Shown here in pieces: positions 1 through 7,709 of a stretch of 64,000 nt of DNA. Each line of letters opens with the position of its first letter. Positions within the stretch are counted from its first letter, which is position 1. The stretch is from Brenneria izbisi (lineage in GTDB: Bacteria > Pseudomonadota > Gammaproteobacteria > Enterobacterales > Enterobacteriaceae): contig NZ_JAMPJU010000007.1 of assembly GCF_025840185.1 (NCBI RefSeq), positions 141,635 through 205,634 of the forward strand, written 5' to 3'. The position numbers were made by a program, and so were the translations under genes. The notes below the pieces were generated by a model that was not told the origin of the DNA, ran no database searches, and saw nothing but the letters and a program-made list of their open reading frames with translations.

Positions 1-23
1 GCCTTGATTTCTCTTCGTCCCGC

Positions 24-2588
24 TTACAGCATTTTCTTCAATTGATACAACCAGTCCAGTGCCTGACGTGGCGTGAGCGCATCGGGATCGATTGATTCCA
101 ACGCATCCAGCGCCGGTGAAGACGCTTCTTGCTCCAGCAAGGCCAGTTGCGCGCCGTCAATATGGCTGGCGGACGCGTTGTTGGATAGCGTTTCCAACTC
201 TTTGAGCTTTTGGCGCGCTCGCTTGATGACATCTTTCGGGACACCGGCTAAGGCCGCGACCGCCAACCCATAACTTTTGCTGGCGGCGCCGTCCTGAACG
301 CTGTGCATAAATGCGATGGTATCCCCATGCTCGCGCGCATCCAGGTGCACATTGAAAACACCTTCCATTTTTTCAGGCAGATTGGTCAATTCGAAATAGT
401 GGGTTGCGAACAGCGTCATGGCTTTGATGCGGTTAGCCAGATTTTCAGCGCAGGCCCAGGCTAAGGATAAACCGTCATAGGTTGAGGTTCCGCGACCGAT
501 CTCGTCCATCAGCACCAGACTGTTTTCCGTGGCGTTATGCAGAATATTGGCAGTTTCCGTCATTTCCACCATGAAGGTTGAACGACCGGAGGCCAGATCG
601 TCCGCGGCGCCAACGCGGGTGAAGATGCGATCCACCGGGCCGATAACGGCCTGATCAGCAGGAACGAAGCAGCCAATATGCGCCATCAGTACGATCAGCG
701 CCGCCTGACGCATGTAAGTGCTTTTCCCGCCCATATTCGGGCCGGTCACGATCAGCATGCGACGCTGTGGGGAGAGCGCCAGCGGATTCGAGATAAAGGG
801 TTCGCTGAGAACCTGTTCCACCACCGGATGACGACCGCCGCTAATCTTGAGGCCGGGTTTATCGCTGAGCGTCGGACATACATAGTTCAACGTATCCGCG
901 CGTTCCGCCAGATTTGCCAGCACATCCAACTTGGCGAGGGCCGCCGCACTTTGCTGAAGTTCAGCCAGATGGGGCAGCAGCAGGTCGAACAGTTCATCAT
1001 AAAGGGCTTTTTCCAATGCCAGCGCTTTGCCTTTGGATGTCAGCACCTTATCTTCATATTCTTTCAGTTCAGGAATGATATAGCGTTCGGCATTTTTCAG
1101 CGTTTGGCGTCGCACATAATGTATTGGCACCTGATGGCTTTGGCCGCGACTGACCTGAATATAATAGCCATGTACGCCATTAAAACCGACCTTGAGCGTA
1201 TCCAGTCCCAGCTTTTCACGTTCACGGATTTCCAGCTTGTCCAGATAATCGCTGGCGCCGTCAGCCAACGCCCGCCATTCATCCAGTTCGGCATGATAAC
1301 CCGGCGCGATGACGCCACCGTCACGCACCAGTACCGGCGGCGTTTCGACGACGGCGCGCTCAAGCAGATCCTGTAACGCGTCGAATTGACCAATCTGATC
1401 CTCCAACTGTCGGATAGCGTCGCTTTCCAGCGGGGCCAGTTGCGCCCGAATAGCAGGAAATTGCTGAAAAGCATGACGCATACGCGCCAGATCGCGCGGA
1501 CGGGCAGTGCGCAGCGCCAGACGCGCCAGAATTCGCTCCAGATCGCCGACCTGCCGTAGATAAGGCTGCAAATCAGGCGCGATATCCCGCAACGTGCTGA
1601 TAGCCTGCTGACGCCGCGTCAACGCGGCGATATCACGGACCGGCATATGGATCCAGCGTTTCAACATCCGGCTGCCCATGGGCGTTACGGTGCGATCGAG
1701 CACCGCTGCCAGCGTATTTTCTGTTCCGCCGGACAGATTCTGCGTCAGTTCCAGATTACGCCGGGTGGCGGCGTCCATGATGATACCGTCCTGCTGACGT
1801 TCCATGGTGATGCCGCGAATATGCGGCAGAGACGTGCGCTGGGTATCTTTGGCGTATTGCAGCAGGCAACCGGCTGCTCTCAGCGCCAGCTTCGCCTGTT
1901 CAACGCCAAATCCGCTGAGATCGCGCGTACCAAATTGCAGATTGAGTTGCTGACGGGCGGTATCCAGTTCAAATTCCCATAATGGGCGGCGGCGCAGACC
2001 GTGACGATGTTCAATCAACGGCATGGCTTCAAACGATTCGGGATAAAGCAGTTCGGCTGGATTGGTGCGTTGCAACTCGGCAGCCATGGTTTCCTGATCG
2101 CCCGGTTCGGCAACCCGGAAACGACCGGAACTGATATCCAGCGTGGCATAGCCGAATCCACGGCCATCCTGCCAAATAGCGGCCAACAGGTTGTCCTGTT
2201 TTTCCTGCAATAGGGCTTCGTCGCTGATGGTGCCGGGGGTCACGATACGCACCACTTTGCGTTCCACCGGTCCTTTGCTGGTGGCCGGATCGCCGATCTG
2301 TTCGCAAATAGCGACCGATTCGCCCAGTTGCACCAGCTTGGCAAGATAGTTCTCAACGGCATGGTGCGGGACACCGGCCATAGGAATCGGCTCGCCGGCG
2401 GAAGCGCCGCGTTTGGTCAGGGAGATATCCAGAAGCTGAGAAGCGCGTTTGGCGTCGTCATAGAATAGCTCATAGAAGTCGCCCATACGGTAGAACAGCA
2501 GAATTTCCGGGTGTTGTGATTTCAGCTTGAAGTACTGCTGCATCATGGGCGTGTGGGCGGTGAAGTCCTTGTCTGTGGCTTCATTCAT
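24..2588 (-). CDS. mutS: DNA mismatch repair protein MutS
   Basis: MutS recognises base mismatches and small loops and starts methyl-directed repair with MutL and MutH. The 854-residue product is close to the usual 853. Seen: the N-terminal mismatch-binding motif FYE at residues 38-40 in the context MGDFYELF, the Walker A motif [13 protein letters not shown] near residue 615, and the Walker B region [12 protein letters not shown]. The C-terminus is complete, ending in the YQLKKML tail. The oddity is upstream: only 36 bases separate the start codon from a 401-bp repeat belonging to the neighbouring mobile island, so the usual promoter region may have been replaced. The start was chosen from the reading [18 protein letters not shown], which aligns with known MutS N-termini; the ribosome site is weak. 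Confidence 0.98.
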   Translation of the reverse strand: MNEATDKDFTAHTPMMQQYFKLKSQHPEILLFYRMGDFYELFYDDAKRASQLLDISLTKRGASAGEPIPMAGVPHHAVENYLAKLVQLGESVAICEQIGDPATSKGPVERKVVRIVTPGTISDEALLQEKQDNLLAAIWQDGRGFGYATLDISSGRFRVAEPGDQETMAAELQRTNPAELLYPESFEAMPLIEHRHGLRRRPLWEFELDTARQQLNLQFGTRDLSGFGVEQAKLALRAAGCLLQYAKDTQRTSLPHIRGITMERQQDGIIMDAATRRNLELTQNLSGGTENTLAAVLDRTVTPMGSRMLKRWIHMPVRDIAALTRRQQAISTLRDIAPDLQPYLRQVGDLERILARLALRTARPRDLARMRHAFQQFPAIRAQLAPLESDAIRQLEDQIGQFDALQDLLERAVVETPPVLVRDGGVIAPGYHAELDEWRALADGASDYLDKLEIREREKLGLDTLKVGFNGVHGYYIQVSRGQSHQVPIHYVRRQTLKNAERYIIPELKEYEDKVLTSKGKALALEKALYDELFDLLLPHLAELQQSAAALAKLDVLANLAERADTLNYVCPTLSDKPGLKISGGRHPVVEQVLSEPFISNPLALSPQRRMLIVTGPNMGGKSTYMRQAALIVLMAHIGCFVPADQAVIGPVDRIFTRVGAADDLASGRSTFMVEMTETANILHNATENSLVLMDEIGRGTSTYDGLSLAWACAENLANRIKAMTLFATHYFELTNLPEKMEGVFNVHLDAREHGDTIAFMHSVQDGAASKSYGLAVAALAGVPKDVIKRARQKLKELETLSNNASASHIDGAQLALLEQEASSPALDALESIDPDALTPRQALDWLYQLKKML

Positions 2589-2624
2589 ATTGATTTTACT
2601 CGTTTTTCAGTCTTTCAGTAGGAG

Positions 2625-3025
2625 CAGGCGGCTGCTTGTAAAAGAGCTAAAACCTACCTGAATCCATAAATTCGTATACCAGAATAGAAGTGATAATGAT
2701 CTTTTCCGGCGGATATATATTGGGCTGCATTGATGTAGATGACACTTAATCAGTCTAAAGCCCGTCTTCGATCCCGAAGGGCCTATCATCCATGTTCCCC
2801 ATCCGGGGCGAAAACCCTATCTTATCACTGATAATAAGCGCGCTTCACCCGTAGGTTTGGGGTACAGCGTCACGAAAAACCTCTATCATCCAACGACAGG
2901 TGGATTACGGCTAACCAATGGCAACCGAAGAGAAAGTACCACAGGAAGTTATCAGAGCTACGATTGGAAATGTATCTGATTTTGCCGATATTGGTCAGGC
3001 TCGCGAAGCGGCTCGCAACTTTGCC
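2625..3025 (+). repeat. 401-bp direct repeat, left copy
   Basis: This stretch is repeated almost exactly at 6144-6544, a constant offset of 3519 bases. I see about three substitutions (for example gatgtaGatg versus gatgtaAatg, and gggcCtatcAtcc versus gggcGtatcGtcc). It ends at TTTGCC inside a broken integrase gene. The left edge lies 37 bases upstream of the mutS start codon. The two copies bound a low-GC segment with Hcp and DUF4225 genes, so the unit looks like a duplicated end of an integrated element. Recombination between the copies would remove the cargo. Confidence 0.93.
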
Positions 3026-3172
3026 CAGACGATGAAGCAAACGAAGTGAAGCCCGAATGCGATTAGGAAAGAAATCAACTTGGCTGAACTGACCATCAGT
3101 GAAGTGTTCGCTCAATACCGTCATCATCTGTTAGGAAGAACCAAACCTGCTAAACTCAATGTGTTGAACTAG
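2869..3172 (+). pseudogene. decayed tyrosine-recombinase (integrase) N-terminal fragment
   Basis: Two frames carry integrase-like sequence. From 2869 one frame reads VTKNLYHPTTGGLRLTNGNR, like the start of phage-type integrases. From 2918 another frame reads ATIGNVSDFADIGQAREAAR and then, after an in-frame TGA at 3047, continues SPNAIRKEINLAELTISEVF to a TAG at 3170. The IGxVxxF..QAR pattern followed by TISEVFxQY is typical of the arm-binding and core-binding parts of integrases in the DUF4102 style. The frameshift, internal stops and lack of any catalytic R-H-R-Y domain show it is dead. The first 157 bases are shared with the second repeat copy. Confidence 0.72.
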
Positions 3173-3291
3173 AAGGGAATTGCTAAACTTGCTGATAGAC
3201 ATATCGTTAACGCCATAACGGTGCGGTCAGCCCCTGTCTGGTAGTGCAATAATTTTCAGGGGCGATTGGTGATGAGATGCTTTTGTGATAG

Positions 3292-3332
3292 GGTACGTAC
3301 CTAGTGAGTTCGTCATAATTATAAGGTACGTA
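3292..3332 (+). promoter_or_regulatory. paired palindromic operator sites before the RHH gene
   Basis: GGTACGTACC (a perfect 10-base palindrome, 3292-3301) and GGTACGTA (3325-3332) lie 33 bases apart, centre to centre about three helical turns. The second abuts the ATG of the ribbon-helix-helix gene and overlaps its AAGG ribosome site. Ribbon-helix-helix repressors usually bind such repeated palindromes, so autoregulation is the simplest reading. The binding itself is inferred. Confidence 0.6.
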
Positions 3333-3333
3333 T

Positions 3334-3528
3334 ATGTCAACGATTAAACGCGATACAAAAAAATCTTCATCAGCAGGTAAATCTCCGACCTTCCAGATAC
3401 GCATCTCGCCTGAGCTACGCGAACAACTTGATGAAGTCGTAGCAAAAGAAGGTGTCAGTCTCGGCAATTGGCTCAAGGAACTGGCCCGTAAAGAGCTTCG
3501 CAGTCAGGGGATTGAGCCGAAGGGATAA
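3334..3528 (+). CDS. ribbon-helix-helix (Arc/HicB-antitoxin-like) DNA-binding protein
   Basis: The 64-residue protein has a lysine/serine-rich N-terminus, then FQIRISPELREQLDEVVAKE, which fits a beta strand followed by the first helix of a ribbon-helix-helix fold, then GVSLGNWLKELARKEL as the second helix. Such small proteins are often labelled HicB-family antitoxins when found beside integrases, but no HicA-like partner with a double-stranded RNA-binding fold is seen next to it. It is more likely a transcription repressor of this element. Palindromic GGTACGTACC/GGTACGTA sites sit directly upstream, supporting self-repression. The ribosome site AAGG overlaps the second palindrome. Confidence 0.72.
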   Translation: MSTIKRDTKKSSSAGKSPTFQIRISPELREQLDEVVAKEGVSLGNWLKELARKELRSQGIEPKG

Positions 3529-3567
3529 TATTTAGCTGATTAGCAAAACAGATAACCAAGGGAATGG

Positions 3568-3939
3568 ATGATGGATAAAAGAATACGAATCTTAAAATCA
3601 GGGTTGACTGTCAGAGAGCTACTTCGCCTGAAAAATAATTACGTCTATGTCAAAAGCGATGATTTTAAATTTAATACCTCTACGAAGAAAGCCGAGTCCT
3701 TTGCAGACTATATTTTTATAGTCGCACGTTTATGCTGGGAAGCAATGTATCTTCCTGCCTTCATTAGTCTCTTTTTTTCAATTTACGCTTATTATTATGG
3801 TGGCAATATGACTGCCAGTATAAAAGTTTTTTCTATTATTTTTCCTATGGCGATTTTTTTGAAAGTTAAAAGCGATTACTATAATATACGTATGGTTACG
3901 GTTCTAAAGTTAATTAGATTTAGACTGGTTGTTCTATAA
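3568..3939 (+). CDS. small predicted inner-membrane protein, unknown
   Basis: I do not recognise this 123-residue protein. Residues about 1-45 are charged and probably cytoplasmic. Two hydrophobic stretches follow: about 58-76 (AMYLPAFISLFFSIYAYYYG) and about 82-96 (KVFSIIFPMAIFL). Codon use is AT-rich compared with the backbone, which suggests transfer. It lies between the repressor-like gene and the DUF4225 gene in the same direction. Small membrane proteins next to secreted toxins are often immunity proteins, so that role is possible but unproven. The start follows AAGGGAATGG; a second ATG directly follows and could be used. Confidence 0.5.
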   Translation: MMDKRIRILKSGLTVRELLRLKNNYVYVKSDDFKFNTSTKKAESFADYIFIVARLCWEAMYLPAFISLFFSIYAYYYGGNMTASIKVFSIIFPMAIFLKVKSDYYNIRMVTVLKLIRFRLVVL

Positions 3940-4056
3940 GATGAGTTGTCCATCTTGATTTTTTTCAATACAATAGGTAGTAAAAGATTTAGTGTCTCAG
4001 TTTGCAGAATTAACTAATGAATGTTTTACAATCAATGATGTTTTCGTAACAAAGGT

Positions 4057-4242
4057 GTGGATGGAGTGAAATCGTTGATAGAGTGCTTAGGGCAGTCTTT
4101 CTTTTATCTGGTCCCCATTATCGCCATTCTTCTCGGTGGTGTGTTTTTTGTTAGTTTTTTCCCTGATTATGGTTTCTTTCTTACCGTGGCATGGGTATTT
4201 ATTATTATGTTTTTATATATAAAATATACTAAATGGTATTGA
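4057..4242 (+). CDS. very small two-helix membrane protein, unknown
   Basis: This 61-residue open frame encodes two long hydrophobic segments (SFFYLVPIIAILLGGVFFVS and FFLTVAWVFIIMFLYI) with a short polar linker, so it should be a membrane hairpin. I cannot name a family. It has an AAAGG sequence upstream of the ATG at useful spacing and lies 37 bases before the DUF4225 gene, in the same direction. A role as immunity or accessory protein for the DUF4225 product is a guess from position alone. Its low GC matches the rest of the island. Confidence 0.45.
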   Translation: MDGVKSLIECLGQSFFYLVPIIAILLGGVFFVSFFPDYGFFLTVAWVFIIMFLYIKYTKWY

Positions 4243-4279
4243 TGATTCTCAGTACTCTTTAACGTCAAGGATGCGAAAT

Positions 4280-5074
4280 ATGGACAATTACCTAAATAGA
4301 AATAGTATTAATAATCAATATTTTTTGGCTATAGCTCAGGCTGCCGCGTTTGATCTAATAAAAACAGCCAGAATTGTCTCCTCTCGTCATATTAACGATC
4401 TCTTTCTTAAAGCAAAATTTGAAGACGAAATTCGGCGGTTTTCTAATGGAAATCTGGACATCGTTAGAAATGCCAGTAGTTCATCGGAATGTCAGATTGC
4501 TATTAATAATATCAGGGAAGAATGTGCCAATATTGAAAAACAAGGAACGATGCTTTCTCTTGAAAAAGCCAAGGTATTTATTACCATCAACATGGAAAAA
4601 AGAGAGAAGGAGATTGGTTATACAATAAATGCTATCGGCGTTATTGTGGGTGGTGCTCAGATTATTTCTGGTGTGGGCATTGCTTATAGTGCGACTGGTT
4701 ATTTAGGTCGATTCGTTGGTGCTCATATTGCTTTAAATGGTGCAAGTTCATCCATTGAGAGTTTTTTACAACTTATCGGACGTAATGATGAAACTGGATT
4801 TATGAAATCTGGTTATATGTATACTGCTGAATTTTTAGGATTTGATAAAAAATCAGGCCTATTGGCTTATCATTCAGTAGATCTTGTCACCTCGTTTTAT
4901 GGCATCGTTAAATTAACACTGAAACCGGATGCCTGGCGACTCTTCAGATATATCCCCAGCGATTATTATAGAAAGATAAATACGATGAGCAGAGCATCGC
5001 TTATGTTGAAGATGGTTGGGGCTGGAAATAAGATACGGATCATGTCTGACATATATAAAGATGACTCTTTTTAA
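4280..5074 (+). CDS. DUF4225-like protein, candidate type VI cargo
   Basis: The 264-residue protein fits the DUF4225 family of enterobacteria as I recall it: a helical N-terminus with an ARIVSSRH segment and an FEDEIRRF segment, a central glycine-rich hydrophobic stretch (about residues 119-146, AIGVIVGGAQIISGVGIAYS) followed by HIALNGASSSIES, and a C-terminal region SGYMYTAEFLGFDKKSGLLA. The hydrophobic glycine-rich centre could insert in membranes. An Hcp gene lies about 440 bases away on the opposite strand and small membrane proteins flank it, which suggests a secreted effector with immunity proteins. The start at 4280 is preferred because AAGG lies 9 bases upstream; an ATG at 4271 abuts that AAGG. 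Confidence 0.62.
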   Translation: MDNYLNRNSINNQYFLAIAQAAAFDLIKTARIVSSRHINDLFLKAKFEDEIRRFSNGNLDIVRNASSSSECQIAINNIREECANIEKQGTMLSLEKAKVFITINMEKREKEIGYTINAIGVIVGGAQIISGVGIAYSATGYLGRFVGAHIALNGASSSIESFLQLIGRNDETGFMKSGYMYTAEFLGFDKKSGLLAYHSVDLVTSFYGIVKLTLKPDAWRLFRYIPSDYYRKINTMSRASLMLKMVGAGNKIRIMSDIYKDDSF

Positions 5075-5088
5075 TTTAATGGGCTGAA

Positions 5089-5433
5089 TCAGCCCATCTT
5101 ATCTTTTCCCTTTAGGTAGGAGTATGATTTATATGCCAAGTTAATTGGTCCTATGTAGTAAACAATAAAAAGAGAAAATATCATAAAAAACAAATACACC
5201 AAAGTTTCAATTAAATCAGCGGGTGTGTTAAAAATAAAATTAATGATAAATACAGTGATTATAATAACAAATAAAAAACACCCGTTATGAAACCGAGCTC
5301 TTAACGTATGAGTCAGGCTCTGTAGCGTCTCTTCACTATCCCCACCACGAGAAATTATTTTTCTCATATGGGAGATATCATTTTCTGTGAACCCATTTTC
5401 CAATAGTTCTTTTTCCACGTCTTGGTCATTCAT
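5089..5433 (-). CDS. small membrane protein next to hcp, unknown
   Basis: The 114-residue protein starts with a charged helical part (MNDQDVEKELLENGFTENDI) and then has two hydrophobic segments, about residues 50-69 (GCFLFVIIITVFIINFIFN) and about 77-98 (LVYLFFMIFSLFIVYYIGP). It has a strong ribosome site, AGGAG eight bases before the ATG. It lies 76 bases downstream of hcp on the same strand, so the two may be co-transcribed, and it is convergent with the DUF4225 gene (14 bases between stops). Immunity to the neighbouring candidate effector is plausible; the family is not recognised. Confidence 0.55.
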   Translation of the reverse strand: MNDQDVEKELLENGFTENDISHMRKIISRGGDSEETLQSLTHTLRARFHNGCFLFVIIITVFIINFIFNTPADLIETLVYLFFMIFSLFIVYYIGPINLAYKSYSYLKGKDKMG

Positions 5434-5509
5434 TGTTTTTTCTCCTGACTTTTATTGTATTCTATAAGGCGTATCGATATCTAAACACTATCGCCCATCA
5501 GTAATGTAT

Positions 5510-5989
5510 TTAGTAAGTTGAGTCAGTCCATAAGAGGAAAGAACTGGTACGAGCCATGACATGTTCAAATGTGATTGATGCAAATTTGAACGAAATACTT
5601 TCCTGTGGCTGGGTTTCGTTATGTGTCAATGAGTTAGGATAGAAAAACTGAATATCGTTGATAATGGCATCTCTTAACACCATTTTAAAATAGAGTTCGT
5701 TGCCACCGGACTGTGACGTCCTGTAAAACAGGAATTCACATTCAAGTTTTTCATTATCACTTAGTGCCTGTGCCAGAAGCGGAGTTGCCTTGTCTATCGG
5801 TTTTCTGATTTCTACGGGGTTGAGGGCAACATTATCCTGCCGGGTTATTCTATTCATTAACTCATAAACAAAAATCTCATCTTCATGGGTGGCCTGATAT
5901 TTGTTGCCGATGGAGTCTGCACTTGAACAGCCCGCAGAGATAAGACCTTGCTTGATGCCAGTGAGTTTCAGGTAGATTAAATTTGCCAT
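5510..5989 (-). CDS. hcp: Hcp family type VI secretion tube protein (orphan)
   Basis: Hcp hexamers stack to form the inner tube of the type VI secretion machine and can carry effectors in their lumen. The 159-residue product begins MANLIYLKLTGIKQGLISAG and contains the family landmarks CSSADSIGNKYQATHEDEIF, EIRKPIDKATPLLAQAL, FYRTSQSGG and YPNSLTHNETQPQESISFKF. No other type VI structural gene is present in the window, so this is an isolated hcp. The ribosome site AGGA is seven bases before ATG. The last residues (TSSFLLWTDSTY) differ from commoner C-termini, so it may be a specialised cargo carrier. Confidence 0.93.
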   Translation of the reverse strand: MANLIYLKLTGIKQGLISAGCSSADSIGNKYQATHEDEIFVYELMNRITRQDNVALNPVEIRKPIDKATPLLAQALSDNEKLECEFLFYRTSQSGGNELYFKMVLRDAIINDIQFFYPNSLTHNETQPQESISFKFASITFEHVMARTSSFLLWTDSTY

Positions 5990-6143
5990 TATTTATTCCT
6001 GAATGTTGTCCATAATCCTGCCCATAAATCCTTTTTCCTTATGGGAGAGATAATTTCTGCATTTTTTGATGGATGAGTCAATAGCCGTCATCGTGAAATG
6101 CGTATGATTTTAAATGATTATTTTGATTATAATGATCTAGGAT

Positions 6144-6544
6144 CAGGCGGCTGCTTGTAAAAGAGCTAAAACCTACCTGAATCCATAAATTCGTATACCA
6201 GAATAGAAGTGATAATGATCTTTTCCGGCGGATATATATTGGGCTGCATTGATGTAAATGACACTTAATCAGTCTAAAGCCCGTCTTCGATCCCGAAGGG
6301 CGTATCGTCCATGTTCCCCATCCGGGGCGAAAACCCTATCTTATCACTGATAATAAGCGCGCTTCACCCGTAGGTTTGGGGTACAGCGTCACGAAAAACC
6401 TCTATCATCCAACGACAGGTGGATTACGGCTAACCAATGGCAACCGAAGAGAAAGTACCACAGGAAGTTATCAGAGCTACGATTGGAAATGTATCTGATT
6501 TTGCCGATATTGGTCAGGCTCGCGAAGCGGCTCGCAACTTTGCC
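6144..6544 (+). repeat. 401-bp direct repeat, right copy
   Basis: This is the second copy of the sequence at 2625-3025, with about three base changes. Homology stops abruptly after TTTGCC, where an IS3-type end (TGTAGTGATC...) begins. The repeat therefore includes the integrase start and its upstream region but not the integrase downstream part. An insertion sequence or its later deletion probably cut this copy. Confidence 0.93.
6388..6544 (+). pseudogene. second, shorter copy of the broken integrase start
   Basis: The bases are the same as in the left copy from its 2869 position: the frames reading LYHPTTGGLRLTNGNR and ATIGNVSDFADIGQAREAAR are both present, with the same frameshift between them. 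The copy is cut at 6544 by the IS-like end, so it stops before the in-frame TGA seen in the left copy. The shared frameshift shows that the gene was already broken when the segment was duplicated, or that the copies have been equalised by recombination. Confidence 0.65.
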
Positions 6545-6645
6545 TGTAGTGATCAACGAAAACCGGACACTGATTTAGGCACATTGTTGTAATCGGCGTT
6601 CATATTCGTCCGGCGATATAGTTCCTAACAGACTGCGGAAAACCT
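6545..6645 (-). mobile_element. IS3-family insertion sequence remnant (orfB end plus terminal repeat)
   Basis: Read on the minus strand, the bases up to about 6645 encode RSLLGTISPDEYERRLQQCA and a stop. The S-L-G-x-x-S-P-x-E-x-E pattern is how many IS3-family OrfB transposases end. About 25 bases later the strand finishes in GTCCGGTTTTCGTTGATCACTACA-like sequence, with a TGTA...ACCGGACAC end typical of IS3 relatives. The rest of the transposase is missing. The remnant abuts the cut integrase copy exactly at 6545. Confidence 0.62.
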
Positions 6646-6675
6646 CTCTGTAACGGCATTAGATTGATTTCGGAA

Positions 6676-6706
6676 TTGACATAGCACCAATCAGATGGTT
6701 TATTAT
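6676..6706 (+). promoter_or_regulatory. candidate sigma-70 promoter for the AbiE locus
   Basis: TTGACA (6676-6681) is a perfect -35 hexamer. TATTAT (6701-6706, five of six) follows after a long 19-base spacer; TTTATT at 6699 gives a 17-base spacer but only four matches. The AbiEi start codon is about 30 bases further on. Confidence 0.45.
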
Positions 6707-6736
6707 TTTGGTTATTGTTTCACTAATGGTGATTGT

Positions 6737-7510
6737 ATGTCATCAAAAATAAACTGGCTTTTGCAAAACACATCGCCGGGAACTTTGGTATTGCAGTCTT
6801 GGTTGACAAAAAACGCTATCAGCCCCTCTTTAGCCAATAAGTATATGCACAGTAACTGGTTGCAAAAACTACGCGCCGGTGTATATGTGCGGACTGGGCG
6901 TGAACCTCAGTGGAGTGATGCAGTTTTGTGTCTGCAAAATCAACTCGGAGTTTCTGTGCATTTAGCAGGGCTGACGAGTTTGGCATATCAAGGGCGTTCT
7001 CATTATCTTCAATTTATACGCCAGAGTATTTGGCTCTGTGTAGAAGATAAAACTGCATTGCCAAAGTGGTTCAAAGAATTTCCCGGTATTGAGTGGTTTT
7101 TGCTTTCTAACCAGAAGCTCGCTGCGCATGACGAAAAATATCTCACCGAGATAGAAATTAAGGGAGAGTATTTGAGGGCTAGTGTGCCGGAGTTAGCGGC
7201 TTACGAGATTGCTAATGCCGTTCCCCGATCGCTTTCATTTGAGCACGCTGCGGAACTGTTTCAGGGATTGGTAAACCTGAGTCCACGTAAAGTAGAAGTG
7301 TTGTTACAATCCAGTCGAGCAGTGCAAACTAACCGCCTTTACTTGTTTCTGGCCGATCACTATGCCCATGCATGGGTTAAGCGAATAGATAAAGCCAGCA
7401 TTGATTTGGGGGCAGGGAAACGGCAGATCGTATCTGGTGGCAAGTTGGACCAAAAATATCAGATCACTGTTCCAGAGAGTTTTGTTAGCAAAGGGAACTC
7501 ACATGGATAA
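6737..7510 (+). CDS. abiEi: AbiEi-family antitoxin (type IV toxin-antitoxin)
   Basis: AbiEi proteins neutralise the nucleotidyltransferase toxin AbiEii and repress their own operon through an N-terminal winged helix. The 257-residue product shows this layout: residues about 1-70 hold the winged-helix part ending WLQKLRAGVYVRTGREP, followed by the C-terminal antitoxin region with VHLAGLTSLAYQGRSHYLQF and VPELAAYEIANAVPRSLSFE. The start at 6737 (MSSKINWLLQNTS) is chosen because GGTGA lies upstream at good spacing; a longer form from 6695 has no support. Its last bases overlap the toxin start codon (ATGGATAA arrangement), typical translational coupling. The toxin is broken, so this gene may now act only as an orphan regulator. 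Confidence 0.85.
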   Translation: MSSKINWLLQNTSPGTLVLQSWLTKNAISPSLANKYMHSNWLQKLRAGVYVRTGREPQWSDAVLCLQNQLGVSVHLAGLTSLAYQGRSHYLQFIRQSIWLCVEDKTALPKWFKEFPGIEWFLLSNQKLAAHDEKYLTEIEIKGEYLRASVPELAAYEIANAVPRSLSFEHAAELFQGLVNLSPRKVEVLLQSSRAVQTNRLYLFLADHYAHAWVKRIDKASIDLGAGKRQIVSGGKLDQKYQITVPESFVSKGNSHG

Positions 7511-7709
7511 GCAATCACCTTATTATCGACAAGTTGCGTTGCTGCTCAGTGTATTACCTGTTGTCTCATCTGAGCGATGCTTTGCATTAAAAGGTGGAAC
7601 GGCCATAAATTTGTTTGTCCGTGATTTTCCGCGTTTATCGGTTGATATCGATTTGGCTTACATCCCGCTGGAAAGTAGAAATGAGGCATTGCCAAACATT
7701 CGCCAGTGA
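7503..7709 (+). pseudogene. abiEii: truncated AbiEii nucleotidyltransferase toxin
   Basis: AbiEii toxins carry a nucleotidyltransferase fold and block growth, often by altering tRNA. Only the first 68 codons remain. They include the core motif: FALKGGTAINLF, then RLSVDIDLAYIP, the paired metal-binding acids being in SVDIDL. Full-length members have about 290-300 residues, so the catalytic third acid and the whole C-terminus are missing. After NEALPNIR the sequence switches to the antisense of an ABC ATPase gene and the frame stops at once. The start overlaps the AbiEi stop by eight bases. A toxin role is no longer credible. Confidence 0.85.

Noticed and set aside
2762..2795. tRNA-like TTCGATCCC segment inside the 401-bp repeat
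   Set aside because: The bases around it do not form a T stem or acceptor stem, and no anticodon arm precedes it.
3334..3528. HicAB toxin-antitoxin pair
   Set aside because: No HicA-like partner lies on either side; the protein has only a ribbon-helix-helix and lacks the HicB partial RNase H fold.
5990..6143. Small gene or RNA between hcp and the right repeat
   Set aside because: The 154 bases have no open frame with a ribosome site and no stable hairpin; they probably carry only the hcp promoter.
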